Assembly (NCBI GenBank): GCA_036141575.1
Contig: JAYZXF010000001.1
Location: forward strand, 124,001 to 188,000
Direction of reading: 5' to 3'
DNA length: 64,000 nucleotides
Source: Pseudomonadota bacterium
Lineage (GTDB): Bacteria; Pseudomonadota; Alphaproteobacteria; UBA2136; JAPKEQ01
Part shown: positions 54,058 through 63,957 of the stretch, piece after piece
Layout of the letters: every line of letters starts with the position of its first letter
How positions within the stretch are numbered: position 1 is the stretch's first letter
Notes under the pieces: model-generated
Told to the model about the DNA's origin: nothing
What the model saw: only the letters and a program-made list of their open reading frames with translations
The model's database searches: none
Program-made: the position numbers and the translations under genes

Positions 54058-54999
54058 ATGAGCCAAGCACTCACTATGAAAAGTGTTGATACCAAAAAGC
54101 TTTTTGGATTTGATGTTGATTTTGACGTACAAGGTTTTGTGGAACGTGATGAGTTTGTTCCAGAGATTCAAGATGACTACTATTTTGATCCTGCAACCAC
54201 AAAAGTTATTCTTGCAGGCCTTGCGCATAACTTGCGTGTCCTTATCCAGGGGTATCATGGTACAGGTAAATCGACTCATATTGAGCAGGTGGCAGCACGC
54301 CTGAACTGGCCATGTTACCGCCTCAACTTGGATGGTCATCTCTCTCGTTTAGATCTCATTGGTCGTGACGCAATTGTGCTTGAAGAAGGAAAGCAAGTGA
54401 CAGCCTTTAAAGAGGGGATTCTTCCTTGGGCGACACAGCGTCCGATGCTGCTTGTTTTGGACGAATATGATGCAGGACGTCCAGAGGTGATGTTTATCAT
54501 TCAGAGGCTCCTTGAAGAGAACGGAGCGCTAGCTATGCCAGACCAAAATAAGGTGCTTCATCCACATGCTGGATTCCGTTTGATGGGAACTTCTAATACG
54601 GTAGGTCTTGGAGACGGTACAGGGCTGTACCATGGGACGCATACGCTTAACCAAGCGCAGATGGATAGATGGTCAATTGTAAGTCATCTCAACTATTTAG
54701 GTGAAGAAATTGAAGTGAAAATTGTAGTTTCACATGTGCCGCGTTTCCATAACCAAACAGACCTGATTTCACGTATGGTTCAGGTAGCAGGGCTTACAAG
54801 AACTGGTTTTTCAGCCGGTGATATTTCAACTGTTATGTCTCCGCGTACAGTGATCTCGTGGGCGAAGAATGCAGACATTCTTGGAGACGTATATGAAGCT
54901 TATAAGCTAAGTTTTATGAACCGTGCTGACGTAGAAGATTTAGCAACGCTAGATGAGTATTATGCACGTGTGCTTGGAGAGATTCAGCTCCTTGACTAA
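54058..54999 (+). CDS. cobS: CobS-type AAA+ ATPase (cobaltochelatase subunit or MoxR-like)
   Basis: AAA+ motor that, with CobT and CobN, inserts cobalt into hydrogenobyrinate in aerobic B12 synthesis. It has 313 residues. Walker A is GYHGTGKST, with the family insert LNLDGHLSRLDLIGRDAIVL, Walker B LLVLDEYDAGRPEVMF, and the sensor MGTSNTVGLGDGTGLYHGTH. The N-terminal stretch FDVDFDVQGFVERDEFVPEI is typical of CobS. Its end overlaps cobT. No cobN or other B12 gene is in the window, and CobST-like pairs often stand apart from cob clusters, so a MoxR-type chaperone role is possible. Confidence 0.92.
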   Translation: MSQALTMKSVDTKKLFGFDVDFDVQGFVERDEFVPEIQDDYYFDPATTKVILAGLAHNLRVLIQGYHGTGKSTHIEQVAARLNWPCYRLNLDGHLSRLDLIGRDAIVLEEGKQVTAFKEGILPWATQRPMLLVLDEYDAGRPEVMFIIQRLLEENGALAMPDQNKVLHPHAGFRLMGTSNTVGLGDGTGLYHGTHTLNQAQMDRWSIVSHLNYLGEEIEVKIVVSHVPRFHNQTDLISRMVQVAGLTRTGFSAGDISTVMSPRTVISWAKNADILGDVYEAYKLSFMNRADVEDLATLDEYYARVLGEIQLLD

Positions 55000-56743
55000 G
55001 CATACGGACAAAGAAGCTTTTCGTCGTGCGTTGCAGCACACCACGCGGGCGCTTTCTGGCCGCGCAGATTTAACAGTTTCTTTTGGAGATAAAAGTCGTG
55101 TAGAGGCAGATGAAATTACGCTGCCAGAACTTCCTGAAAAGCTCAGCAACAAACGTGCTGATATGTATCGTGCACAGGCAGATCGTCTTGCGTTTCTGCA
55201 CCGTTATGTAGGGGACGGTGGTACAAAATCTTTTCTATGGTGGCTGGGGCATACGCATGAAACACCTGCCAGAGTAATTTCGATTCTTGAAACAGCCCGT
55301 ACAGAGCATATGGGCAGACAGGAGTTTCAGGGCACAAAAGATTATCTAAAAACCATGGCGAGAGAAGAGGTGGCCTATTATAGCGGCCAGTACGCAGATG
55401 GTTTATTTACAAAGGCTTTTGCCTTGTCTCTCTCGCTTAGGCAGGCGATGGGGGAAAAGCTTCTCCCTACGCAGAAGTCCTTCCTTGCTGATAGTGAGCA
55501 CCTCTTTGATAAGGATATTAAGAAGTGGCTCAAAAAAGCGCCTGAACTTTTAGCTGATCCAGAAAAACGCCAGCTGGCATATGCCCAGCTTTTAGAGCTT
55601 CTTAATATTCATATGGAGGAGCCCTCTAGCACTGATGATGGCACGAAAGATACCTCAGACATGATGCAAATGCCTTCTGATAAGGAGGAGGCACGTAGCG
55701 GTGAAGAGGAAATGGATGAGTCTAAGGGAGAAGATACCGCTTCTCTGACAGATAGTGTAGATTCTAAAAAACAGGATGAGCCTGAAGCAGTTTCAGGGCG
55801 ACCTCAGCTTACAGGCGAAAATGTTGAGCGCTACAGTGTATTTACCAAACGCTATGACAAGGTTCTTGCGATTGAGGCTTTAGTAACTAAAGGCGAAATG
55901 GAGCTTATGTTAGAGCGCTACCATGCGATTTTAGATAATCATAAGCACTTAGTGCGTCGTTTGACTAATCAGCTTAAAAAGCACCTCTTAGCACCAGCTA
56001 AAATTGGTTGGGATTTTGATAAAGATCATGGTTATCTTGATGGACGTAAGCTTTCTAGCTTTATTGCTGGGGGGAGCGAGCATATGTTTCAGCGTCCACA
56101 TATGGAGCCACATACCAATACATCAGTGACTTTATTGGTTGATAACTCAGGGTCTATGCGTGGACGTCCTATTGAGATGGCGGCCATTTCAGCAGATATT
56201 ATTGCGACAACTCTGGAGCAGTGCGGTGTGAAGGTTGAAGTGCTTGGTTATACCACACAGGGCTGGAAAGGCGGGCAAAGTCGCCTCGATTGGGTATCTG
56301 ATGGAAAACCTGATAACCCTGGCCGTTTAAATGATATTTTGCATGTGGTGTATAAAAAAGCCGATATGCCTGTGCGCCGCCATAGTGCAAGGTTTGCTGG
56401 CATGCTGGCCCATGATATTTTAAAAGAAAATATTGATGGCGAAGCTCTGCTTTGGGCGGCATCACGCCTTATGAAGCGCCCAGAAGAACGTAAAATTCTC
56501 ATGGTGATTTCAGATGGAGCACCTGTGGATTACGCAACGGACCGTCATAATGGAACTGGATATTTGGATCGCCATTTAAATGAGGTGATTCATAGTATTG
56601 AGCATGGTGGACTTATTGAGCTTTGTGCGATTGGTATTGGCCACGATGTCGGCCGATACTATTCTAATGCAGTGATGATTTCTGACCCGGAATCTCTTGG
56701 GGAGACGCTTGTAGACCAAGTGGTGGAGCTATTTAAAAAATGA
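54953..56743 (+). CDS. cobT: CobT-type VWA protein (cobaltochelatase subunit)
   Basis: VWA-domain partner of CobS. Up to 596 residues; the ATG at 54953 overlaps cobS by 47 bases, and a TTG at 54992 overlapping the cobS stop is an alternative. The N-terminal helical part (ALQHTTRALSGRADLTVSFG) is typical. A very acidic linker covers about residues 225-285 (Ser/Asp/Glu-rich). The C-terminal VWA domain has the MIDAS motif DNSGSMRG and SDGAPVDYAT. It is followed by, and overlaps by four bases, a deoxyribosyltransferase-like gene. Confidence 0.92.
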   Translation: MSIMHVCLERFSSLTKHTDKEAFRRALQHTTRALSGRADLTVSFGDKSRVEADEITLPELPEKLSNKRADMYRAQADRLAFLHRYVGDGGTKSFLWWLGHTHETPARVISILETARTEHMGRQEFQGTKDYLKTMAREEVAYYSGQYADGLFTKAFALSLSLRQAMGEKLLPTQKSFLADSEHLFDKDIKKWLKKAPELLADPEKRQLAYAQLLELLNIHMEEPSSTDDGTKDTSDMMQMPSDKEEARSGEEEMDESKGEDTASLTDSVDSKKQDEPEAVSGRPQLTGENVERYSVFTKRYDKVLAIEALVTKGEMELMLERYHAILDNHKHLVRRLTNQLKKHLLAPAKIGWDFDKDHGYLDGRKLSSFIAGGSEHMFQRPHMEPHTNTSVTLLVDNSGSMRGRPIEMAAISADIIATTLEQCGVKVEVLGYTTQGWKGGQSRLDWVSDGKPDNPGRLNDILHVVYKKADMPVRRHSARFAGMLAHDILKENIDGEALLWAASRLMKRPEERKILMVISDGAPVDYATDRHNGTGYLDRHLNEVIHSIEHGGLIELCAIGIGHDVGRYYSNAVMISDPESLGETLVDQVVELFKK

Positions 56744-57192
56744 ATAAATGTATTGGACTATTTGGTAGTTGTGGGGCAAGTCGGTGGCGCGAGCCATTTG
56801 TAAAGGTATATAAGGAAAAAAACGTTTCTTTTTATAACCCCTACAAAGAAGAGTGGAAGCCTGAGTATGTAACAGAAGAAGCGGAGCATCTGGCTTCTGA
56901 TGCCATTATTTTATTCCCAATTACAAGAGAGAGCTATGCACTAGGTTCTCTTGCAGAAATTGGATTTGCTCTTTTAAATCTTCAAAAGAATCCTCAGAAA
57001 CATCTTATTATTTTTATTGATGATAAATTGAGCGATGCCCTTTTAGAAAATGAAACTCTTGCTGGAGAATCTCTAAGAACAAGAGCTCTTGTGAAAGCAC
57101 ACCTTAAGCAGCAAATGTATTTGGAGTGTTTGCATCTTGTGGATTCATTAGAAGATATGCTTAGCCTAAGTTTAAAACTTTATAATACATAA
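56740..57192 (+). CDS. Nucleoside 2-deoxyribosyltransferase-like protein (in cobST operon)
   Basis: 150 residues. A Rossmann-like deoxyribosyltransferase fold: IGLFGSCGASRWREPFVKVY, then DAIILFPITRESYALGSLAE with the Glu of SLAEIGFALL in the nucleophile position, and LIIFIDDKL. It starts inside the cobT stop (ATGA), so it is translationally coupled with cobT. Another member of the fold is at 50345, with low similarity. A base-ribose exchange reaction could serve the lower ligand of cobamides, but this is speculation from context. A terminator follows. Confidence 0.72.
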   Translation: MNKCIGLFGSCGASRWREPFVKVYKEKNVSFYNPYKEEWKPEYVTEEAEHLASDAIILFPITRESYALGSLAEIGFALLNLQKNPQKHLIIFIDDKLSDALLENETLAGESLRTRALVKAHLKQQMYLECLHLVDSLEDMLSLSLKLYNT

Positions 57193-57195
57193 CAA

Positions 57196-57220
57196 CAAAA
57201 CCCTCTCTTGAGGGCTTTGT
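57196..57220. terminator. Terminator between convergent genes
   Basis: CCCTC pairs with GAGGG (57201-57205 and 57210-57214) with flanking A and T runs; serves the cobST unit and possibly rpoH. Confidence 0.65.
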
Positions 57221-57251
57221 TTGGTAATAAAAGAAAGCGAGAGCTTAAGCG

Positions 57252-58118
57252 CTATGCCACGGCTAGCTGCTCATGCATGTGCTTTTGAACCTTTTGGAAT
57301 GCACGTTGCTCAAGCTGGCGGACACGCTCACGCGAGATACCGAACTTTCCGCTCAGGTCTTCGAGTGTTGGTGTCACTTCAGACTCTGTGAGGCGACGAG
57401 AGATAAAGATCTCTTTCTCACGCTCATCTAGCACTTCCATCGCACCAAGGAGCATCTTACGGCGTCTCATAGATTCTTCACGGTCACCAAAAACTTCCTC
57501 TGCATTTGGACGCTTTTCTTCAAGCCAGTCGACCCATTCGCTACCGCTATCATCGTTTACAGTACCGTTCAGGCTTTGGTCATTGGCCATCATGCGTTGG
57601 TCCATTGCCACAACTTCATTCTCTTTTACGCCAAGTTCGTTTGCAATGAAGCTCACCATATCTTCTGATAGGTTTTCTGCTGTCGCTTCTTGCAGTCGGT
57701 TACGAAGCTTACGTACGTTAAAGAACAGTTTCTTTTGTGCTGCTGTGGTACCAATTTTTACAAGCGACCAGTTTTGGAGTACGTACTCCTGAATCGCTGC
57801 GCGAATCCACCACATTGCGTATGTAGAAAGTCTGAAACCTTTATCTGGATCAAAGCGAGCGACTGCTTGCATAAGTCCAATGTTTCCTTCTTGAATAACT
57901 TCTGTAATTGGAAGTCCATACCCTTTAAAGCCAATTGCAACTTTTACAACCAGACGAAGGTGTGCGTTGATAAGGCGTTCTGCCGATGCTCGGCTGCCTT
58001 CATCACGCCATTTTCTGGCAAGTGCTTGCTCTTCTTCAAATTCGAGAGTACCAAAATCTTGAATAGATTTTAGGTAATCTTGGAGTACACTTCTGCTGTC
58101 TTCAAAATTTACGGCCAT
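57252..58118 (-). CDS. rpoH: RNA polymerase heat-shock sigma factor RpoH (sigma-32)
   Basis: Directs RNA polymerase to heat-shock promoters. It has 288 residues, the standard size. Region 2 shows RLINAHLRLVVKVAIGFKGY, then GLPITEVIQEGNIGLMQAV, with the -10 recognition helix FRLSTYAMWWIRAAIQEYVL. The RpoH box AAQKKLFFNVRKLR is present. Region 4 ends FGISRERVRQLEQRAFQKV with the HTH. GGGGGG precedes the ATG at 58118 by about 10 bases. The upstream region has TTGTCA, 18 bases, CTATAA as a possible promoter. The distant alphaproteobacterial type of RpoH fits best. Confidence 0.97.
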   Translation of the reverse strand: MAVNFEDSRSVLQDYLKSIQDFGTLEFEEEQALARKWRDEGSRASAERLINAHLRLVVKVAIGFKGYGLPITEVIQEGNIGLMQAVARFDPDKGFRLSTYAMWWIRAAIQEYVLQNWSLVKIGTTAAQKKLFFNVRKLRNRLQEATAENLSEDMVSFIANELGVKENEVVAMDQRMMANDQSLNGTVNDDSGSEWVDWLEEKRPNAEEVFGDREESMRRRKMLLGAMEVLDEREKEIFISRRLTESEVTPTLEDLSGKFGISRERVRQLEQRAFQKVQKHMHEQLAVA

Positions 58119-58256
58119 CGGTTTATTTTCCCCCCGGTTTCCCTATTTAATCACCCTGCGCTTGTTTGTTGTGATTATTTTTATTCTGCGCCTTAAAAAC
58201 TTATAGGGGGTCCAAAAAAGAAAATGACAAAAAATCTGACAAAAAACCTTGAATTC

Positions 58257-59231
58257 TTAAAAATCAAAGGGTTGCACTATTAATAATGCGTCTAATAAAG
58301 CTGAATAGTCCTCAGGGACTGGACTTTTTACAATTATTTTTTCCTGGCTGACAGGATGCGTTACGCCTAAATAGGCTGCATGAAGCATTTGATGGTCGAG
58401 GGACTTGACAAGATTTTTGACCTCTTCATGAGTACCTTTCAGGCTTTTAGCGCTACCATACACGGGATCCCCAACAATAGGGTGGCCAATATGGTGTGCA
58501 TGTACGCGAATTTGGTGGGTTCTACCAGTATGGAGCTTAAATTTAAGCAGTGAGAATACGCCACACTCTGAAGTAGCAAGCTTGGTATAAGTACTAATGG
58601 CATTTTTACCGCCACGCTCTACCACGGCCATTTTTTTACGGTTTGTTGGGTGGCGGCCAATGAGCGTCTCGACTGTATCTGTTTTCTTTGTGACGTTGCC
58701 GTAGCATAGAGCTAGGTAATAGCGCTCAGTGGTTCTGTCAGCAAATTGTTTGCTAATGGTTTTATGAGCAATATCACTTTTAGCAATAACAAGCGTTCCG
58801 CTTGTGCCTTTATCAAGCCTGTGAACGATACCAGGACGTTCTACACCGCCAATGCCAGAAAGGTTAGTACAATGATGGAGAAGGGCGTTTACAAGGGTTC
58901 CGGATGGTTCTGAATCTGATGGGTGAACACTAATGCCTGCAGGTTTATTGAGCATCAGCATGTGTTCATCTTCATAGAGAATTTCTAGGGGAATATCTTC
59001 AGCAACAACATCTAAGGGCTTCGCTTCAGGAATAATAAGAATAAGCTTACCTTCTTCTTTAATCTTACTGGAAGGTTGGGTGAGGGCTGTACCATTAAAA
59101 GTAACTTGGCCATCTTTAATGAGTTTTTGCAGAAAACTACGGCTCATATCTGGGTGGGCTTCAGACAGAATTTTATCAAGCCTCTTACCAAGTAGGGCGC
59201 CTTCAACAGATATTGTGTGCTCATTTTTCAT
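58257..59231 (-). CDS. rluD: 23S rRNA pseudouridine synthase RluD-type
   Basis: Isomerises uridines in helix 69 of 23S rRNA. It has 324 residues from the ATG at 59231. An N-terminal S4 domain (GKRLDKILSEAHPDMSRSFL) and the RluA-family catalytic core with the Asp of GIVHRLDKGTSGTLVIAK are present. The ending RTHQIRVHAHHIGHPIVGDP is the family C-terminal motif. Earlier in-frame starts would lie within the promoter. No RBS; the -10 box ends 7 bases upstream, so it is likely leaderless. RluC/RluA relatives share the core; RluD is best by S4 domain and length. Confidence 0.92.
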   Translation of the reverse strand: MKNEHTISVEGALLGKRLDKILSEAHPDMSRSFLQKLIKDGQVTFNGTALTQPSSKIKEEGKLILIIPEAKPLDVVAEDIPLEILYEDEHMLMLNKPAGISVHPSDSEPSGTLVNALLHHCTNLSGIGGVERPGIVHRLDKGTSGTLVIAKSDIAHKTISKQFADRTTERYYLALCYGNVTKKTDTVETLIGRHPTNRKKMAVVERGGKNAISTYTKLATSECGVFSLLKFKLHTGRTHQIRVHAHHIGHPIVGDPVYGSAKSLKGTHEEVKNLVKSLDHQMLHAAYLGVTHPVSQEKIIVKSPVPEDYSALLDALLIVQPFDF

Positions 59232-59238
59232 AGGGGCT

Positions 59239-59267
59239 ATCATGCCCTTTTTTAAGGAAAATGTCAT
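59239..59267 (-). promoter_or_regulatory. rluD promoter, leaderless type
   Basis: On the minus strand ATGACA (59267-59262), 17 bases, CATGAT (59244-59239), then seven bases to the ATG. The word GGGCATGATA is the same as at the gcvT promoter. Confidence 0.68.
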
Positions 59268-59336
59268 TTTTTGTTTTTTTTGTAATTTTAGGGGTTGCAC
59301 GTGGGGGGGAAATTATGTATAAAAAGCGCTGTCCAA

Positions 59337-59413
59337 GTCCCCATCGTCTAGTCGGCCTAGGACGCCACCCTTTCACGGTGGAAACAGGGGTTCGAATCCC
59401 CTTGGGGATGCCA
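59337..59413 (+). tRNA. tRNA-Glu (anticodon TTC)
   Basis: The acceptor GTCCCCA pairs with TGGGGAT (one G-T). The anticodon TTC is at 59372-59374 in the stem CCACC/GGTGG, the T-loop is GGTTCGAATCC, and CCA is encoded. A terminator follows at 59457. Confidence 0.95.
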
Positions 59414-59456
59414 TTTTATGAAAATGGAAACGTTTTTATAGAATAGCACGATTCGT

Positions 59457-59483
59457 AAAAAGCAGCCTGCGGGCTGCTTTTTT
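59457..59483 (+). terminator. Terminator of tRNA-Glu
   Basis: AGCAGCC pairs with GGCTGCT around TGCG, followed by a T run. Confidence 0.88.
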
Positions 59484-59674
59484 TATTGTGTCTCATTATG
59501 TGTCATGTTTTTCGGCTGTTTATGATTTTAGATATTTCTTTATTTTAACAATAGCTTAGTTTTAGAGAGCCTTACGTGTCAGGAGAAAAGATAAGGAGTA
59601 TATTTTTTTGATTTTTTTTTCAAATGGTGCACCATAAAAGTACAGGTTAAAGAAAAATAGGTGTAAGGATAGTT

Positions 59675-60508
59675 ATGAGGCTGTTGCTTTTAACGATGTG
59701 TTTTGCTGTATTGTGCTTAACGGCTCAAGCTGATGTTCGTCTTACCTTTGGGGTTTATGCCTCTGATAAGCCTTTAACAATGGTCAAAAAGTTTCGCCAT
59801 ACCCTCTCAGAAATTGAGAGGCATATGGAAGTGACACTTAATGAGCCTGTAAAAATTAAAATCCATGTTGCGAGAACTTATGAACAAGGAATTAGTGACC
59901 TTGTTGAAGGACACGTTGATTTTGCACGTTTTGGACCTGTAAGTTATGTAGAAGCAAAGAGCTTAAACCCTAAAATCGGGATTCTGGCCCTGGAAAGCAT
60001 AAAAGGTGAGAAAACTTTTTATGGAATTCTTGCGACTCACATGAATAGCACCATTAATTCTGTGGATGACCTGAAAGGCAAAAAAGTTGCTTTTGGGAAT
60101 AAGGGGTCAACCATTGGGCGTTATTTGGCTCAGCAATATCTGGCCGAGAATAAGATTTATGCTTATGATTTAGAGAATTTTGACTATTTAGATCGTCATG
60201 ATGCGGTTGGTGAAGCTGTTGGTATTGGAACATTTGATGCAGGTTTTTTGAAGGAGGGCACTTTCAAGAAACAAATTGAAAGTGGTGTAGCCCTGCGAGA
60301 GGTTGCACGCTTCCCAAATGTAACGAAGCCTTGGCTTTATGCGGGAGGCATGTCGCCACATGTAGCAAGGGCACTTCGTTTAGCGCTTCTTGAAATGGAT
60401 AATCCTAAAATTGTGGCAGATGGATCATTTATTGAAGGGAGTGATGATGATTTCAGTGAAATCAGAAAATCTATTCAAGGAAATAGGGTGTTTTTTAAGG
60501 GAGAGTAG
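59675..60508 (+). CDS. PhnD-like periplasmic substrate-binding protein
   Basis: 277 residues with a signal peptide (1-19, cleaved after AQA). The sequence is of the phosphate/phosphonate-binding (PhnD, PF12974-type) fold: LTFGVYASDKPLTMVKKFRH, then VDFARFGPVSYVEAKSLNPK, and KGKKVAFGNKGSTIGRYLA, where the GST loop would hold the ligand. No ABC permease or ATPase gene is adjacent. Instead a hybrid histidine kinase gene starts 9 bases later, so the protein more likely serves as the periplasmic sensor subunit of that kinase. The ATG follows GTGTAAGGATAGTT. Confidence 0.85.
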   Translation: MRLLLLTMCFAVLCLTAQADVRLTFGVYASDKPLTMVKKFRHTLSEIERHMEVTLNEPVKIKIHVARTYEQGISDLVEGHVDFARFGPVSYVEAKSLNPKIGILALESIKGEKTFYGILATHMNSTINSVDDLKGKKVAFGNKGSTIGRYLAQQYLAENKIYAYDLENFDYLDRHDAVGEAVGIGTFDAGFLKEGTFKKQIESGVALREVARFPNVTKPWLYAGGMSPHVARALRLALLEMDNPKIVADGSFIEGSDDDFSEIRKSIQGNRVFFKGE

Positions 60509-60517
60509 GGTTAAGTC

Positions 60518-62404
60518 ATGTTAAATCATCACTCGATGCGTAAAAAAACGTCTCTGTGGTTTCAGTTGATTCTCGTTGTTTGTACTGTTTCTGTACTTTC
60601 AATTTTTGTGTCGGCACGCCTCATTCAAACGTTTGAAAAAGAGTATCTCTTAAAGGAGATGGAAAAGAATATTGAAACACGCTTTGAGCTTTTAGCTTTT
60701 AGTGCTTCTGATGCATTAATTACAGAAGATATTTCTTTGTTGCGCACAATTACAGAACAAGTGGTTGAGAATGACCCCAATGTTATTGAAATTAAAATTA
60801 CCAATGAAGAAGGTCAGCTTCTATTAAATGTGGAAGGGAAGAAGAGGGATATTAACTCTGAAATGCGCTCTTTTGCTTATCCTGCACGTTTTGAAGGGGA
60901 GCTTTTTGGTACTTTTTATATTTCCATTGATACTGCAGCACTTTATGCCTCTGTTGCAAGGCATAGCTTGTTTTTGACGGGGATTACAGTGGTCTTAATT
61001 TTGCTATTATCACTTTTATTTGCAGTATTTATCTTTTTTGCATTGATTAAGCCAATTCGCAGAATTAATGCATATTTAAAGAATATTTCCCAAGATGGGG
61101 AACAAAGGCTTAAGCTTTCTGGGTTTATCTCAGATGAATTACATAAACTAGGTCACTCTGCAGAAGTGCTACATGGTTACTTCATTCGAGAGAAAAAATA
61201 TCTGAAAAAACTAAAAGAAGCGAAGCAGAAAGCAGAAGAAGCAAACCTTGCTAAGTCAGAGTTTCTTGCAAATATGAGTCATGAGCTTCGTACGCCTATG
61301 AACACGATTATGGGCATGTGTGAAATGTTAATGAGCTCTAATTTGGATGACAGTCAGCAGAAAAATGCAAAACATGTCTACAGTTCAAGTGAAAGCTTAC
61401 TCTCTATTTTGAATGATATTTTAGACCTTTCTAAGATTGAAGCGAATGAAGTGAATGTGGAAATGGCGCCTGTGAATATACGTACACTGGTAGAGGATGT
61501 ATTGCATGGATATTCAGTTAGCCCTGATAGGAATGACATTGAAATGATGTTTGACTGTGAGGAGAGTGTACCTGAACTGATTCAAAGTGACTCACGACGC
61601 ATTCAGCAAATCTTAAGAAACCTACTTGGGAATGCGCTGAAATTTACTGAAAAGGGCGTTGTTAAAATTTTGGTGAGAACGGAAGAAAGAAACAGATCTC
61701 CATTTATTTGCTTTGAGGTGCAGGATACTGGAATTGGTATTCCAGAAGATAAGAAGACAGAGATTTTTGAGAAGTTCTCTCAGGTAGATGCTTCTGTAAC
61801 CAGACGCTTTGGTGGTACGGGGCTTGGTCTTGCGATTACACAGCAACTTGTTCATCTTCTTAAAGGGGATATCGAGGTGGAAAGTACGCTTGGAGAAGGA
61901 TCTGCTTTTACGGTTTGTTTGCCGCTTATTGCTGCACATGAGAATGATTTGAAAAACCTTGCGGAAATGGACCAGAAGAAGGGTGTTGAGAGCATTGTAA
62001 TCCCTAAGGGTGTCAAAGCTCTTGTTGTAGATGATCAAGAGCTAAACTGCCATATTCTTACAAAAATGCTGGGGCATCTTGGGGTAGAGGATTGTGATAT
62101 GGCGTATGATGGCCATGAGGCTCTGGAGAAGATTCAAGATAAAGATTATGACATTGTCTTTATGGATTGTCAGATGCCAAACCTAGACGGTTATGAAGCC
62201 ACCAGGCAGATTCGTGAAAAAGAAGAGGGCGGCGCCTTCCGGCTTCCAATTGTAGCCGTAACAGCGAATGCTATGCTTGGAGATGAGGAAAAGTGCCTGA
62301 GAGCTGGTATGGACGGCTATTTAAGTAAGCCTATTCGTAAAGAATCTGTAGAACAGGCTCTTAAAGAAAGCATGATGAAAGCCTCAGAAGAAGAGGAATC
62401 TTAA
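60518..62404 (+). CDS. Hybrid sensor histidine kinase with receiver domain
   Basis: 628 residues. Two membrane helices (about 16-34 and 155-185) flank a periplasmic domain of about 120 residues. A HAMP-like linker and a coiled coil precede the HisKA domain with the phospho-accepting H255 ([18 protein letters not shown]). The HATPase part has the N box [13 protein letters not shown] and G boxes [11 protein letters not shown] and [11 protein letters not shown]. The C-terminal receiver has the phosphorylated D550 ([14 protein letters not shown]). It is coupled with a PhnD-like binding protein 9 bases upstream. The stop overlaps the end of the convergent gene by four bases. The cognate regulator is not in the window. 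Confidence 0.92.
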   Translation: MLNHHSMRKKTSLWFQLILVVCTVSVLSIFVSARLIQTFEKEYLLKEMEKNIETRFELLAFSASDALITEDISLLRTITEQVVENDPNVIEIKITNEEGQLLLNVEGKKRDINSEMRSFAYPARFEGELFGTFYISIDTAALYASVARHSLFLTGITVVLILLLSLLFAVFIFFALIKPIRRINAYLKNISQDGEQRLKLSGFISDELHKLGHSAEVLHGYFIREKKYLKKLKEAKQKAEEANLAKSEFLANMSHELRTPMNTIMGMCEMLMSSNLDDSQQKNAKHVYSSSESLLSILNDILDLSKIEANEVNVEMAPVNIRTLVEDVLHGYSVSPDRNDIEMMFDCEESVPELIQSDSRRIQQILRNLLGNALKFTEKGVVKILVRTEERNRSPFICFEVQDTGIGIPEDKKTEIFEKFSQVDASVTRRFGGTGLGLAITQQLVHLLKGDIEVESTLGEGSAFTVCLPLIAAHENDLKNLAEMDQKKGVESIVIPKGVKALVVDDQELNCHILTKMLGHLGVEDCDMAYDGHEALEKIQDKDYDIVFMDCQMPNLDGYEATRQIREKEEGGAFRLPIVAVTANAMLGDEEKCLRAGMDGYLSKPIRKESVEQALKESMMKASEEEES

Positions 62405-63957
62405 AGGTTCACTTTATCAAGAGCGAAGAGCTCATTCATATGTGTACTGACATAGAGCCTTGAGCCATCTGGCGTATGTGCTGCGGCATTGGTAATGGCA
62501 TCAGGCAGGTGTGTGATGGCATGGAACTCTAAGCTTTCTGGGTGCATATGGTGAAGTTTACCTGAGGCGTCTCCGTACACCACGTAGCCATCAATGAGAC
62601 GAGGGGATGAGAAAACGCGTGCATTATGATTATGTTTCAAAATAACCTCAAAAGTATCCAGATCAATCACATGCATGTGTTTATCACCTGAGCCCACAAA
62701 CAGTTTACCATGAGTGAGAAGAGGGGTGCTGTAGCAAATATCATCAGTTTGAATGGCGGCAAGCCTTTCGCCTGTTTTGCTATTGAGAATATAGATGTTG
62801 CCATCAAATGAAGTTGCAGCAACGATCTGACGGTCAATATCAATGGCTGGTGGGTACTTTATTGAACGCTCTGTCTGGTGTTGCCAAACAAGGGAGCCGT
62901 TTCTAGCATTGTAGGCCGAAACATCATGGTTGGCGTTTCCAAAAATAACGGTGTCATGGACAGAGTCATATACGGCAGAGCCATGTTGGTATTTCTTTTG
63001 TGGTGTTTCCCACAGTCTGTTGCCGTTATCAAGGTTAAAGGCGGCATTGCTACCTTTCGCACGGCTACGCTCATATTCTAGTCCAAGATAAAGAGCGTTA
63101 TATTTCGGCACAATAAGAGGAGATGAGCCGATCCATTCACAGGCTGGGTTATGCCAGATTTGCTGTCCTGTTTTTGCATCGAGACAATACACATTCCCGT
63201 TGTACGCGCCAAAGTATAGTTTGCCATTATGAATGGCAGGAGAAGACCATATGCCTTTATGTTTTGCGCTATTTTTTGTATCAAACGCCCAAATGCGCTC
63301 ACCAGTTTCACCATTGATTGCATGCATAAGGCCATCATCCGTACCCATGTAAACTGTGCCTTCATGATAGAGCGGCGTTGATTTGGGAACAATATGGAAT
63401 GGGAACGCGCCTTTTTGATAAAAGCGCCAGTTGATGCCGTATCCGCGTTTCATGCCTGGCTGTTTTTTAGGGTGAGGCAGATTAAAATCTTGTGCTGTGA
63501 AAAGGCTGTGAAGCTGAATGTTATGGTCGCTTTGCCAGTTTTGACCTGCTATGTTTTCAAAATTTATGACGGTAAAAACATCTGTAAAGGTGATATTTTC
63601 TTGGAGGAGGGCAAGTCTACATTTTTCAAGGCTCGTGCCGCTGTTAATCAAGTCATCAACCAGAACCGTTCTGACGCCTTGTTTCAAATCACCTTCAATA
63701 CGTTTACCAAGTCCCGTAGTTTTGCGTTGTTTACGAATGATGAATCCAGAAACATTCTTGCCGCGTTTATGCCCATCCATAACAAGGGCGGTGATAAGAG
63801 GAATAGCTGCAACCTCCATACCACCGACCTGTACAGGCTCATTATCACTGTAATGGGCCCAGAAGGCCTCTGTAACTACATTTAGCCACTCAGGTGAAAG
63901 AAAGAGAGGACGTAGGTCTATCAGCCAGTTTAAACCTTCTCCTGTTGAAGAGGTCAT
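62401..63957 (-). CDS. Phosphoribosyltransferase/PQQ-repeat propeller fusion (start may lie beyond window)
   Basis: 518 or more residues. Residues 1-150 form a type I phosphoribosyltransferase domain like orotate phosphoribosyltransferase: [17 protein letters not shown], then the PRPP loop [16 protein letters not shown] (96-110). From about 175 a PQQ-type beta-propeller runs to the end, with repeats such as [17 protein letters not shown], then [17 protein letters not shown] and [17 protein letters not shown]. The two domains are joined without frameshift. The frame stays open from 63957 to the window edge (HDAKDKP before the Met), so the start may lie outside. This fusion is unusual; I do not know its function. 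No signal peptide is visible. Confidence 0.8.
   Translation of the reverse strand: MTSSTGEGLNWLIDLRPLFLSPEWLNVVTEAFWAHYSDNEPVQVGGMEVAAIPLITALVMDGHKRGKNVSGFIIRKQRKTTGLGKRIEGDLKQGVRTVLVDDLINSGTSLEKCRLALLQENITFTDVFTVINFENIAGQNWQSDHNIQLHSLFTAQDFNLPHPKKQPGMKRGYGINWRFYQKGAFPFHIVPKSTPLYHEGTVYMGTDDGLMHAINGETGERIWAFDTKNSAKHKGIWSSPAIHNGKLYFGAYNGNVYCLDAKTGQQIWHNPACEWIGSSPLIVPKYNALYLGLEYERSRAKGSNAAFNLDNGNRLWETPQKKYQHGSAVYDSVHDTVIFGNANHDVSAYNARNGSLVWQHQTERSIKYPPAIDIDRQIVAATSFDGNIYILNSKTGERLAAIQTDDICYSTPLLTHGKLFVGSGDKHMHVIDLDTFEVILKHNHNARVFSSPRLIDGYVVYGDASGKLHHMHPESLEFHAITHLPDAITNAAAHTPDGSRLYVSTHMNELFALDKVNL

Noticed and set aside
63394-63885. A 163-codon plus-strand frame
   Set aside because: It is opposite the phosphoribosyltransferase domain of the fusion gene and has no independent support.
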